The position numbers were made by a program, and so were the translations under genes. Source: Proteiniclasticum sp. (lineage in GTDB: Bacteria; Bacillota; Clostridia; Clostridiales; Clostridiaceae). Taken from it: 26,263 nt of DNA. The notes under the pieces are model-generated. The model was not told the origin of the DNA. It ran no database searches and worked only from the letters and a program-made list of their open reading frames with translations. The stretch lies in assembly GCF_003514505.1 (NCBI RefSeq), contig NZ_DOPX01000030.1:1-26263 (forward strand), written 5' to 3'. Positions 13,791-20,761 of this stretch are shown here, piece after piece. Every line of letters starts with the position of its first letter. Position 1 is the stretch's first letter.

Positions 13791-15428
13791 ATGAAAGATA
13801 TCGTTTATATCACAGGTCACAGAAATCCAGATTCTGATTCCATCTGTGCGGCACTTGCCTATGCGGAATTTAAGAATAAAACTGGCAATTTCCAGTATGT
13901 TCCTGTACGACTTGGAGACATCAACAGAGAAACCTATTTTATTCTAGCCTATTTTGGCGTAGAACCACCACAATACATTGAGAATGTAAGACTGCAGGTC
14001 AGTGACCTGAACATTGATAAAATTGCACCCATATCATCAGACATCACGTTGAAGATGGCATGGAACATAATGCGGATGAACAATATCAAAAGTCTTCCAG
14101 TGGTAGATGAGAATGAGACGCTAAATGGCGTAGTTTCTGTTTCCAATGTCACGGAAAGCTATATGGATGTTTGGGATAATATGATTCTTGGAAAATCCAA
14201 GGTCACCGTAAACAATCTTCTGGATACCCTGACCGGACAGATTATTCATCTGGATAAAGACAGAAAGCATTATTATGGTAAAATATTCGCTTTATCAGCT
14301 TCTCCTGAAGATGTGCAGAGGACTCTGGAAGAAGGCGACATCGTCATTACAGGAAACCGTAGAGAATCTTTGGAAGTCGCCATACAGAAAAGAGTGTCCC
14401 TGATCATTGTCACTGGTTCCGGCGAAGTGGAAGAATCTCTTATCGAACAAGCGAGTGAGAATAGAGTAACCATTTTATCCACACCATATGACACATACAC
14501 CACTTCAAGACTCATCACTCAGGCGGTTCCCGTAAGCTATGTGATGAGCCGTGAGGACATCATATACTTCTCTTCTGATGACTACATCGGAGACATCAGA
14601 AACACCATGGCAGAGACTAGGTTCAGAAGTTATCCTGTGGTCAATGAAGAAAGTAAAGTCATTGGTACCATCAGCCGATATCATCTTATTTCTGGCAAAA
14701 AGAAGAAAGTGATTCTAGTGGACCATAATGAAAAAGGCCAGTCCGTGGAAGGTCTTAATGAGGCTGAAATACTTGAAATCATCGATCATCATCGGGTGGC
14801 AGACGTGGCGACCACCTCTCCTATTTTCTTCCGTAATGAACCCGTAGGAAGCACCTCAACCATCGTTGCCAATATCTTTTTTGAAAATGGCATCAGACCT
14901 TCCAAGAAGACCGCAGGCCTTCTTGCTGGAGCAATCATCTCTGACACACTGCTTTTTAAGTCCCCTACTTCCACCAACGTGGATAAGTTGACCTTGGAAA
15001 GACTGGCTCAGATTGCAGATATTGACGTCGAGGAATTTGCGCTGGAGATGTTTAAGTATGGTACTTCGCTGGCTGGAAAGACCCCGGAGGAGATTCTGAA
15101 GCAGGACTTTAAAATCTTTACTTACGACAGCAGTCGGATCGGTGTTTCTCAGGTATATACCATGGATGCTGAGTCACTGAATGATCTCAAAGGTGATATC
15201 ATAGAAGCTATGGAAGAAATGACCAGTGATTTTGGTTTCAGCCTTCAAGTGCTGATTGTAACAGATATCTACAAGGAAGGTTCAGAACTGATTGTTGTTG
15301 GAAAGCAGAAGGATATTATCAACAAGGCTTTTGGCGTAAACATGAAAGAAAACTCTGTATATATCCCAGGGATCCTGTCCAGAAAGAAGCAGGTTATACC
15401 ACCCATTTCTTCTGTCATCAACCGGTAG
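13791..15428 (+). CDS. ppaC: Manganese-dependent inorganic pyrophosphatase with CBS and DRTGG domains
   Basis: A 545-residue family II pyrophosphatase of the DHH superfamily that hydrolyses PPi to phosphate in the cytoplasm and pulls biosynthetic reactions forward. The N-terminal DHH part starts with GHRNPDSDS (9-17). Inserted regulatory modules follow: a CBS domain at about 72-130, a DRTGG domain at about 135-245 and a second CBS domain at about 250-300. The catalytic domain resumes with VDHN (310-313) and DHH (332-334), and the DHHA2 domain spans about 420-540. This long form is typical of Clostridia, where CBS domains sense adenine nucleotides (AMP/ADP inhibit; diadenosine polyphosphates activate in studied members). 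CAGGAGGT precedes the ATG. It has no clear partner gene. Confidence 0.95.
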   Translation: MKDIVYITGHRNPDSDSICAALAYAEFKNKTGNFQYVPVRLGDINRETYFILAYFGVEPPQYIENVRLQVSDLNIDKIAPISSDITLKMAWNIMRMNNIKSLPVVDENETLNGVVSVSNVTESYMDVWDNMILGKSKVTVNNLLDTLTGQIIHLDKDRKHYYGKIFALSASPEDVQRTLEEGDIVITGNRRESLEVAIQKRVSLIIVTGSGEVEESLIEQASENRVTILSTPYDTYTTSRLITQAVPVSYVMSREDIIYFSSDDYIGDIRNTMAETRFRSYPVVNEESKVIGTISRYHLISGKKKKVILVDHNEKGQSVEGLNEAEILEIIDHHRVADVATTSPIFFRNEPVGSTSTIVANIFFENGIRPSKKTAGLLAGAIISDTLLFKSPTSTNVDKLTLERLAQIADIDVEEFALEMFKYGTSLAGKTPEEILKQDFKIFTYDSSRIGVSQVYTMDAESLNDLKGDIIEAMEEMTSDFGFSLQVLIVTDIYKEGSELIVVGKQKDIINKAFGVNMKENSVYIPGILSRKKQVIPPISSVINR

Positions 15429-15455
15429 TTCCCTATAGGTATTTTTAAGTTTTTA

Positions 15456-15464
15456 TGATAGAAT
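15456..15464 (+). promoter_or_regulatory. Extended -10 promoter of the His/Cys-repeat gene
   Basis: TGATAGAAT (15456-15464) lies 31 bases before the ATG at 15496. The -35 region (TAGGTA) is poor and partly within the 8-bp palindrome CCTATAGG at 15432-15439. Confidence 0.5.
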
Positions 15465-15495
15465 AAGCTGATTATTAATTTTTTGGAGGAAATCT

Positions 15496-15879
15496 ATGAC
15501 ACATATACACGATGAAAACGGAAGCTGCTGCGGTGGACATGACCACGAAGACAAGGAATGCTGTGGAGGCCATGACCACAATCATGACCACGGTTCCTGC
15601 TGTGGAGGTCATGATCATGACCACGAACACCATCACACCCCAGTAGTTACTTTTGAAAACGAAGACGGCACCACGGAAGATCATCCAATCGTGGATGAGT
15701 TCGAACTGGATGGCAATGTCTATGTACTTGTTATGAATCAGGATGAAACAGTAACTCCTCTTCGCGTGGAAGGCGAAGAAGGTGATCTGGTGTTCCTGGA
15801 TGAAGAAGAGTTCAACAAGGTATCAGAGGCTTACGCAGAAATGGTAGAAGCTGAAGAGGATGAAGAGCCGCTTCAGTAA
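15496..15879 (+). CDS. DUF1292-type protein with a His/Cys metal-binding repeat at the N-terminus
   Basis: A 127-residue acidic protein in two parts. Residues 1-47 hold three copies of CCGGHDH (11-17, 22-28, 35-41) and end in HDHDHEHHH; this region has 14 His and 6 Cys, an obvious zinc, nickel or copper binding tail. Residues 48-127 match the DUF1292 pattern, common in Firmicutes: strands VVTFENEDG, FELDGNVYVLVMNQD and LRVEGEEGDLVFLDEEEF, followed by an acidic helix. The function of DUF1292 is not known. Similar His-rich tails occur on metal chaperones and metal-sensing proteins, which suggests metal storage, delivery or sensing here. GGAGGA lies five bases before the ATG. It is a single-gene unit with its own terminator. 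Confidence 0.82.
   Translation: MTHIHDENGSCCGGHDHEDKECCGGHDHNHDHGSCCGGHDHDHEHHHTPVVTFENEDGTTEDHPIVDEFELDGNVYVLVMNQDETVTPLRVEGEEGDLVFLDEEEFNKVSEAYAEMVEAEEDEEPLQ
15526..15636 (+). repeat. Short tandem coding repeat (CCGGHDH x3)
   Basis: Three imperfect DNA repeats of about 33-39 bases share a TGCTGTGGAGG-CATGA-CA core and encode the CCGGHDH units. The copies differ at third positions, so the protein motif appears to be selected as well as copied. Confidence 0.7.
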
Positions 15880-15899
15880 GATAACTGAACAAACTGAAG

Positions 15900-15929
15900 A
15901 AAACCTTGGGAAGAGATTCTCAAGGTTTT
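15900..15929 (+). terminator. Terminator after the His/Cys-repeat gene
   Basis: A 13-bp stem AAAACCTTGGGAA / TTCTCAAGGTTTT has a GAGA tetraloop; the T tail is only TTTT. It lies eight bases before the next ribosome binding site. Some readthrough into the HAD gene is likely, as I see no strong promoter between them (only a poor TTGGGA-17-TACTGT inside the hairpin). Confidence 0.72.
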
Positions 15930-15947
15930 ACTGTTAGGAGGAATTCT

Positions 15948-16580
15948 ATGAAACTGGCACTTTTTGATGTGGATTTTACATTGACGGGAAAAGAGACACT
16001 TATCGCTTTTTATGCCTATCTGACAAAGAAAAACCCCGCCCTTCTTTTGCATCTTCCAAAGGCGATTCTCAGTGGTTTCCTGTTCAAGGTGGGTGTTCAG
16101 AAAGAAAAGGCAACGAAAGAAATGTTTCTGACTTTCTTGAAGAATACCTCTAAGGAAGAACTGGAAACACTGGTGGAGGGGTTTCTTGAAGAATCTCTAA
16201 GAGGCTTCCTCTATGAGGATGGACTTATTAAAGTTCAGGAACTGAAAGAAAAGGGATATACCATCGTATTGACCTCAGCATCACCTGAATTCTACATTCT
16301 GAAACTGAAGGATATGTTTGATGCGGATTATGTTATGGGCACAAGATTCGAAGTGAAAGATGGACACTTCACGGGAAAAATGATCGGAGAAAATAATAAA
16401 GGGATAGAAAAAGTGAGAAGACTTTATGAAATGATCCCTGAGCATCAGATTGAATGGAAAGAATCTTATATGTTCTCAGATTCCCTAAGTGATGATCCCC
16501 TTTTGAAGCTTGTGGGGAAACCCTATCTCATCAACTGCAAAAAGAAAAATCCTAAATATCCTGTGCTTTATTGGAGGTAA
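15948..16580 (+). CDS. HAD-superfamily phosphatase, subfamily IB (SerB-like)
   Basis: A 210-residue cytoplasmic phosphohydrolase of the HAD superfamily. All four motifs are present: motif I DVDFT (D7, D9, T11), motif II with S110 in LTSASP, motif III K151 in NKGIEKV, and motif IV D178/D182 in FSDSLSDDP. The helical cap between motifs I and II (about 15-100) places it in subfamily IB, which includes phosphoserine phosphatases and various small-molecule or lipid phosphatases. The true substrate cannot be read from the sequence. A TTG-started extension to 15906 runs through the terminator hairpin and is rejected; AGGAGG at 15937-15942 marks the ATG at 15948. The next gene starts four bases after its stop, so they form an operon. 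Confidence 0.88.
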   Translation: MKLALFDVDFTLTGKETLIAFYAYLTKKNPALLLHLPKAILSGFLFKVGVQKEKATKEMFLTFLKNTSKEELETLVEGFLEESLRGFLYEDGLIKVQELKEKGYTIVLTSASPEFYILKLKDMFDADYVMGTRFEVKDGHFTGKMIGENNKGIEKVRRLYEMIPEHQIEWKESYMFSDSLSDDPLLKLVGKPYLINCKKKNPKYPVLYWR

Positions 16581-16583
16581 GAT

Positions 16584-17399
16584 ATGGAGAATATACGTGG
16601 TGCTTTTGCATTGAAAAATCATGAATTTATAAAAGCTGATGAATTTCACTATGTGCTCGAAAAAGACAATGTATATGAGGTGATCCGGATCATTCAGGGA
16701 GTCCCCTTGTTTCTTGAAGAGCATTTGGAAAGAATGGAAGCATCGATAAATCTGTTAAATATGCCCTACACATTCAGTCAGTTAGAAATCAAAAGGCTGA
16801 TGGAAGATCTTTGTCATAAGAATGACTTTACAAAAGGCAACATCAAACTGGTGGTGAATGGTGAAAAGATACCTGCCCTTTATCTGTATTTCATTCCCCA
16901 CAGCTATCCTGACGCATTCCTTTATGCGGAAGGCATCCGAACAAAGACGATTTTCCTTGAAAGAAGCAATCCCAATGCCAAAGTTGTGCGACTGTCCTAC
17001 AAAGAGAAAGTAACCTCCTTCATCGAGGAGCACCAGATTTATGAAGCGCTACTTGTGAATAGAGATGGAGAGATCACAGAAGGATCCAAGTCCAATGTGT
17101 TTTTTGTTCTGGACGGGACTCTCTTTACACCACCTCTGAAGGATGTGCTGGGCGGGGTGACTCGGAAGAGAATTTTACAGATTGCTGAGGAGCTCTCTCT
17201 CCCTGTAAAAGAGGAACCTGTAACACTGTCAGATCTTTCCTGGATGGAGGCAGCTTTTATCAGTGGCACCTCACCCAAAATACTGCCCATTTCAAAAATA
17301 GATGAAAAGGAACTTTCCTCCACTTCACACCCTATGGTCCTAAAACTTTTGAATGCTTATAATGATAGAATACAGGATTATATTACTAGTCATCTGTAG
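16584..17399 (+). CDS. Class IV PLP-dependent aminotransferase
   Basis: A 271-residue fold-type IV enzyme of the group holding aminodeoxychorismate lyase (PabC), branched-chain aminotransferase and D-amino-acid aminotransferase. An RIIQGVPLFLEEHLERM segment at about 35-51 matches the start of the family. The PLP lysine is best placed at K133 (NAKVV), 20 residues before the conserved YEALLVN (153-159), the same spacing as in D-amino-acid aminotransferase. E166 in ITEGSKSNVFF and the later LGGVTRKRIL stretch (PLP phosphate binding) are also present. The single best guess is a PabC-like lyase for folate, but no pabA or pabB is nearby. GGAGGT overlaps the upstream stop codon. It shares an operon with the HAD phosphatase. 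Confidence 0.85.
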   Translation: MENIRGAFALKNHEFIKADEFHYVLEKDNVYEVIRIIQGVPLFLEEHLERMEASINLLNMPYTFSQLEIKRLMEDLCHKNDFTKGNIKLVVNGEKIPALYLYFIPHSYPDAFLYAEGIRTKTIFLERSNPNAKVVRLSYKEKVTSFIEEHQIYEALLVNRDGEITEGSKSNVFFVLDGTLFTPPLKDVLGGVTRKRILQIAEELSLPVKEEPVTLSDLSWMEAAFISGTSPKILPISKIDEKELSSTSHPMVLKLLNAYNDRIQDYITSHL

Positions 17400-17474
17400 T
17401 CTACTCCTAGCATATTTTGAATTAAGTTTAATATATTTAATGTTTCAATAGAATTATTCAGAAAATCAAAATAA

Positions 17475-17510
17475 AAAACGACGGATCCAAAATCCGTCGT
17501 TTTACTTTTT
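17475..17510. terminator. Bidirectional terminator after the aminotransferase
   Basis: The 12-bp perfect stem AAAACGACGGAT (17475-17486) / ATCCGTCGTTTT (17492-17503) has loop CCAAA and T-rich tails on both strands. It also ends the leftward 55-aa gene, whose stop is at 17509-17511. Confidence 0.92.
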
Positions 17511-17676
17511 ATTCTTCTACCAGCAGTTCAGGTTCCAACAAATCGTCTTCAATGAACTCCCCATACTCATTGACAAATGAGTCAATCTCATTTTTATGGT
17601 CGGTTACGGTCTTGTAGATCAATGCTCCTGCTGCCATGGAAAGAATCGAAATCACAAGCGCTTTGCATACTTTCAT
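17509..17676 (-). CDS. Small membrane-anchored acidic protein (55 residues)
   Basis: A short gene that automatic length cut-offs easily miss. The frame runs from the ATG at 17674-17676 to TAA at 17509-17511 and encodes 55 residues. It starts MKVCKALVISILSMAAGALI, a hydrophobic helix that could be a membrane anchor or signal sequence, with a Cys at position 4 too near the start for a normal lipobox. A charged tail follows, ending EDDLLEPELLVEE. Support comes from a strong AAGGAGGTTGAG site eight to ten bases upstream, an extended -10 promoter at 17719-17727 and a terminator directly after the stop. I do not recognise a family. It lies leftward between two rightward genes. Confidence 0.75.
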   Translation of the reverse strand: MKVCKALVISILSMAAGALIYKTVTDHKNEIDSFVNEYGEFIEDDLLEPELLVEE

Positions 17677-17718
17677 TGTTGCTCAACCTCCTTCTTGTTG
17701 TTCGCATATTTCCTTTAT

Positions 17719-17727
17719 AGTATACCA
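17719..17727 (-). promoter_or_regulatory. Extended -10 promoter of the 55-residue gene
   Basis: Read leftward, TGGTATACT (17719-17727). No good -35 box is seen. Transcription would start about 35 bases before the ATG. Confidence 0.55.
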
Positions 17728-17840
17728 CAATTTGAATATAACATGAAGAAAAGCTTTTGAACTGGCGAGGTCACGAGTCTTTAAAAAAATCTTAATTCGC
17801 TCTTTTAGTTTAATTTCTTTAAATCTACTTCAAAACTTCG

Positions 17841-17849
17841 TGGTAAGAT
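17841..17849 (+). promoter_or_regulatory. Possible extended -10 of the response regulator gene
   Basis: TGGTAAGAT (17841-17849) resembles an extended -10, but it leaves a leader of only about a dozen bases before the ATG at 17869, so the call is weak. Confidence 0.3.
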
Positions 17850-17868
17850 TCCCTATGAGGTGAAACAG

Positions 17869-18543
17869 ATGCATACTATACTCATTGCAGGAATGGAAGA
17901 CAGAGCTATGTTACATGAGGTGGCATCCGCGAATCAGCAGCTTCATGTGATTCTTCCAGAGTCGCAGGAAGACTTCATAGAAGCTTGGAACAAACCACTT
18001 GATTTGATGATACTCCCCTCTTCAATATACAAGAGGTATCAGAAGGAAATTGATCTGCTGATTGAAAAGCAGCATAGCATAAAGTTCTTTTTAGTACTCA
18101 GTAATTTGACACCTATGGATTTTCATCATAAGGATTTGCTTCTGAAGAAGTATTTTCCGATGAAAGTGAAATCCATGGACAGAACTCTGGTGGACAGAAT
18201 ACTGAATTTCGCGGAAGAAATGGATAACGGCTGTATCTGTGAGGACTTGGTCTTGAATTATAGGGAAAGAACCATCAGTGTTCAGCATGAGGTTTTGCCG
18301 CTGACACCATTGGAGTTTGATTTATTTCTATTTTTAAGGCTTCATGAGAAGACAACACTGACCAGGGATGAACTGATAAAAGCTGTATGGGGATATAATT
18401 TTCTGGGAGATTCCAGAACCATTGATACCCATATCAAATCACTCCGAAGAAAACTCGGTAAATACAGGTGTCTTATTAAAACCATATGGGGCAAAGGCTA
18501 CCAGATGGACCTGAACGGAATCTCTTCTTTCTTATCCTTTTAG
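17869..18543 (+). CDS. Orphan OmpR/PhoB-type regulator with a degenerate receiver domain
   Basis: A 224-residue DNA-binding protein. Residues about 127-213 form a clear OmpR/PhoB winged helix: VLPLTPLEFDLFLFL, then LTRDELIKAVWGYNF, then the recognition helix SRTIDTHIKSLRRKLG and the wing IKTIWGKGYQM. Residues 1-115 are the size of a receiver domain, but the phosphorylation residues are missing. The N-terminal acidic pair is replaced in ILIAGMEDR, and the acceptor Asp expected five residues after D45 (LDLMILPSS) is P50. It should therefore act without phosphorylation, as known atypical regulators do. No histidine kinase adjoins it. GAGGTG (17857-17862) points to the ATG at 17869 rather than the in-frame GTG at 17860. 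It is monocistronic with a strong terminator. Confidence 0.85.
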   Translation: MHTILIAGMEDRAMLHEVASANQQLHVILPESQEDFIEAWNKPLDLMILPSSIYKRYQKEIDLLIEKQHSIKFFLVLSNLTPMDFHHKDLLLKKYFPMKVKSMDRTLVDRILNFAEEMDNGCICEDLVLNYRERTISVQHEVLPLTPLEFDLFLFLRLHEKTTLTRDELIKAVWGYNFLGDSRTIDTHIKSLRRKLGKYRCLIKTIWGKGYQMDLNGISSFLSF

Positions 18544-18584
18544 AAGGAGTGTGCAGCAAAACTGCACACTCCTTCTTATTTTTT
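18542..18584 (+). terminator. Terminator of the regulator gene
   Basis: The 15-bp stem AGAAGGAGTGTGCAG (18542-18556) / CTGCACACTCCTTCT (18562-18576) with loop CAAAA is followed by TATTTTTTAT. The stem begins in the regulator's stop codon and its right arm reaches the recQ stop. The leftward side lacks a T-run. Confidence 0.92.
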
Positions 18585-20705
18585 ATAAATTGCAAAGTGT
18601 TTGTAGAAAACAACTTTCAGATCTGTGTATTCAACCTGATGACCTTTCTGAAGCAGCGCATCTCGTATTGGACGTAGTTTATCGGTCTTCAAGTCTCTGA
18701 TGGTGGAAAGGATCTCTTCTTCCAGCTCCTTTTTAAAAAGATCATCCAGCCTTACTTCCTTCCCAGCCTTATGTTCTTTGAGAAGCCTGTCTACCACGGT
18801 TCCAGGCACGATGGATAAAAGGCTTGCAATCTCCTCAATGGAAGCACCCTTCTGATAGAGATAGAATGTATCGTATTCTTTAAAAAGCTGTTCTCCTTCA
18901 AATTCCTCAGGAGATTTCAAAAGATCCGTGGTCAGCGCATGTTCTTTGACGAACTTATGGATTTCTTCCAAAAAGAAATGCCCATATTTTGCTGTTTTCA
19001 CTCTCCCTACGCCTCGAACCTCGGAGAATTCCTCTAGATTGAGCGGCATTTTCCGTACAATGTCTTTCAGATTCTCATCATGAAAAATAATATAAGGTGC
19101 AATGCCGATGTTTCTGGACAGCTCTTTTCTCAAATCTTTCAGCCTTTTAAACAGTTCTTCCTGGTACCCTATACGGTCCTGTCTGGCTGATTCTAGAGGA
19201 TAAAGCTCCATTTCCTTCATGAGCTCCTGTCCCCTCTCTGTCAGCGCTCCCTTCGACAGATAGCCTTCTTTTAGGAACAGATTCCAGTACGCAGTAAAAT
19301 CGTCGGTGCTGAAGTGTCTCAATATGCCATAATAAGAAAGCTGTGATACATCATCTTTCATCTGTGGGTTTGACTCACCAAGAAGAAACTGCCTGATGGA
19401 ATCTGGATTCATATCATAGTCTAAATGATGAATTGCCAACATGATCTTCCTGTTGAAATCTGAAAGATCTATTTTACCAAGCTTTACACAGGAAGAGCAG
19501 TTGCCACAGTACGTTGTTTTCGAAGCTGTCCCTTTTCCTTTAAAGTAATTCAGAATAAAACTTCGAAGACATTGGGTGGTTTTTCCGTACTCATTCATCC
19601 ATTTAAGTTTTTCAAGTTCGATGATCTTCCGGTCTTCTGATCTTGCGGAGGAGGCAATGAGCTGTGACTGACGGTAATAATCCTTTGGGCGGTAGAGAAG
19701 AATGCACTCGCTGAACCCTTGATCTCGTCCCGCACGGCCGGCTTCCTGGTAATAAGATTCAATATTTTTGGGGATGCCAAGATGAATGACATAACGGACG
19801 TTGGATTTATCAATACCCATACCAAAGGCATTGGTTGCTACAACAATCTGAATTCTGTCATAGGAGAAAGCCTCTTGTACAGATTTCCGGTCTTCATCAT
19901 CCATACCCCCATGATATAGACCTGTTTTATATCCCCTATGACGGAGATATGATTCTACAGCTTCTGTTTCTTTTCTTCTCTGACAGTAAATGATCCCCTG
20001 TTCTAGAGGTCTTTTCTCAATCTCCCGAAGAAGATCCTGCTGTTCATGTTCCATGGAGATGACTTCAAAGTAGAGATTTTCACGATTCAGATCACCCATC
20101 ACTGTAACTGGACTTTTTAACTTCAGCAGGTACAGAATGTCATTTTGGACCATCGCTGTGGCTGTGGCGGTGAATGCCGTCAGCACAGGCCGAGGGTGCA
20201 ATGTTTCTATAAACTGATGGATGTCCAGATAGGAAGGCCTGAAATCATGTCCCCAGACGCTGATGCAGTGGGCTTCATCCACCGCCACCTGAGCTGGCTG
20301 GATATCCCGTAAAAGATCGGTAAATCTCTTTAACTTCAACGACTCTGGAGAGACATAAATCAGTTTGTATTTTCCTTTTCGGATGTTCCGTTTTCGTTCA
20401 TTGGACTCTTCCAAGGATAAGGAGGAATTGATATAGGTTGCAGCAATGCCTCGATCCTCTAGAGCATCCACCTGATCCTTCATAAGAGAGATCAAAGGAG
20501 AAATCACTACAGTAGGCCGCTTGAAGAGAAGAGCCGGAATCTGATAACATAGAGATTTTCCGTATCCCGTGGGAAGCACCCCCAGCACATCCTTACCGGA
20601 TAAAATCTCTTGGATCAGTATCAGCTGTTCTTTTTTATATGAGGGCAATGCGAAATATTTATTCAGTGCTTCTTGTGGTGTAATGGAAATCGCACCTCCT
20701 TCCAA
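18576..20705 (-). CDS. recQ: ATP-dependent DNA helicase RecQ
   Basis: A 3'-5' DNA helicase of about 705 residues. The superfamily 2 motifs are all visible: Walker A PTGYGKS, SPLISLMKDQ, DEAHCISVWGHDFRPSY, FTATAT and the motif VI region QEAGRAGRDQ. The zinc site follows (C-x-NCSSC near 380-385). An HRDC domain is at about 515-590 (VRGVGRVKTAKYG). A further C-terminal HTH-type domain at about 610-690 (GASIEEIASLLSIVPGTV) is often seen in Firmicute RecQ. The start is unusual. No in-frame ATG precedes the helicase motifs. TTG at 20703-20705 would leave a leader of about ten bases without a binding site, whereas AAGGAGGTG (20694-20702) points to ATT at 20688-20690 or 20682-20684. The coordinates use the TTG as the outer limit. 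Confidence 0.93.
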   Translation of the reverse strand: MEGGAISITPQEALNKYFALPSYKKEQLILIQEILSGKDVLGVLPTGYGKSLCYQIPALLFKRPTVVISPLISLMKDQVDALEDRGIAATYINSSLSLEESNERKRNIRKGKYKLIYVSPESLKLKRFTDLLRDIQPAQVAVDEAHCISVWGHDFRPSYLDIHQFIETLHPRPVLTAFTATATAMVQNDILYLLKLKSPVTVMGDLNRENLYFEVISMEHEQQDLLREIEKRPLEQGIIYCQRRKETEAVESYLRHRGYKTGLYHGGMDDEDRKSVQEAFSYDRIQIVVATNAFGMGIDKSNVRYVIHLGIPKNIESYYQEAGRAGRDQGFSECILLYRPKDYYRQSQLIASSARSEDRKIIELEKLKWMNEYGKTTQCLRSFILNYFKGKGTASKTTYCGNCSSCVKLGKIDLSDFNRKIMLAIHHLDYDMNPDSIRQFLLGESNPQMKDDVSQLSYYGILRHFSTDDFTAYWNLFLKEGYLSKGALTERGQELMKEMELYPLESARQDRIGYQEELFKRLKDLRKELSRNIGIAPYIIFHDENLKDIVRKMPLNLEEFSEVRGVGRVKTAKYGHFFLEEIHKFVKEHALTTDLLKSPEEFEGEQLFKEYDTFYLYQKGASIEEIASLLSIVPGTVVDRLLKEHKAGKEVRLDDLFKKELEEEILSTIRDLKTDKLRPIRDALLQKGHQVEYTDLKVVFYKHFAIYKK

Positions 20706-20720
20706 AGTTATTCACTTTCC

Positions 20721-20729
20721 ATTATAGCA
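20721..20729 (-). promoter_or_regulatory. Extended -10 promoter of recQ
   Basis: Read leftward, TGCTATAAT (20721-20729) is a perfect extended -10. Its expected -35 region falls inside the aldehyde dehydrogenase terminator and is not a match. Transcription would start near 20713-20715. Confidence 0.65.
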
Positions 20730-20756
20730 AAAGCTGTGTGGAGCCACACAGCTTTT
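20726..20756 (-). terminator. Terminator of the aldehyde dehydrogenase gene
   Basis: AAAAGCTGTGTGG (20729-20741) and CCACACAGCTTTT (20744-20756) are perfect complements. Read leftward the stem ends in CTTTTGC, whose last bases are the start of the recQ extended -10. Confidence 0.82.
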
Positions 20757-20761
20757 AATGA

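Noticed and set aside
15526..15636. Repeats at the His/Cys region as a CRISPR-like or minisatellite array
   Set aside because: The repeats are in frame, short, unequal in spacing and encode a metal-binding motif; there are no spacers and no cas genes.
15906..15947. TTG-started N-terminal extension of the HAD phosphatase
   Set aside because: It runs through a terminator hairpin and the AGGAGG site, and the family N-terminus begins at MKLALFDVD.
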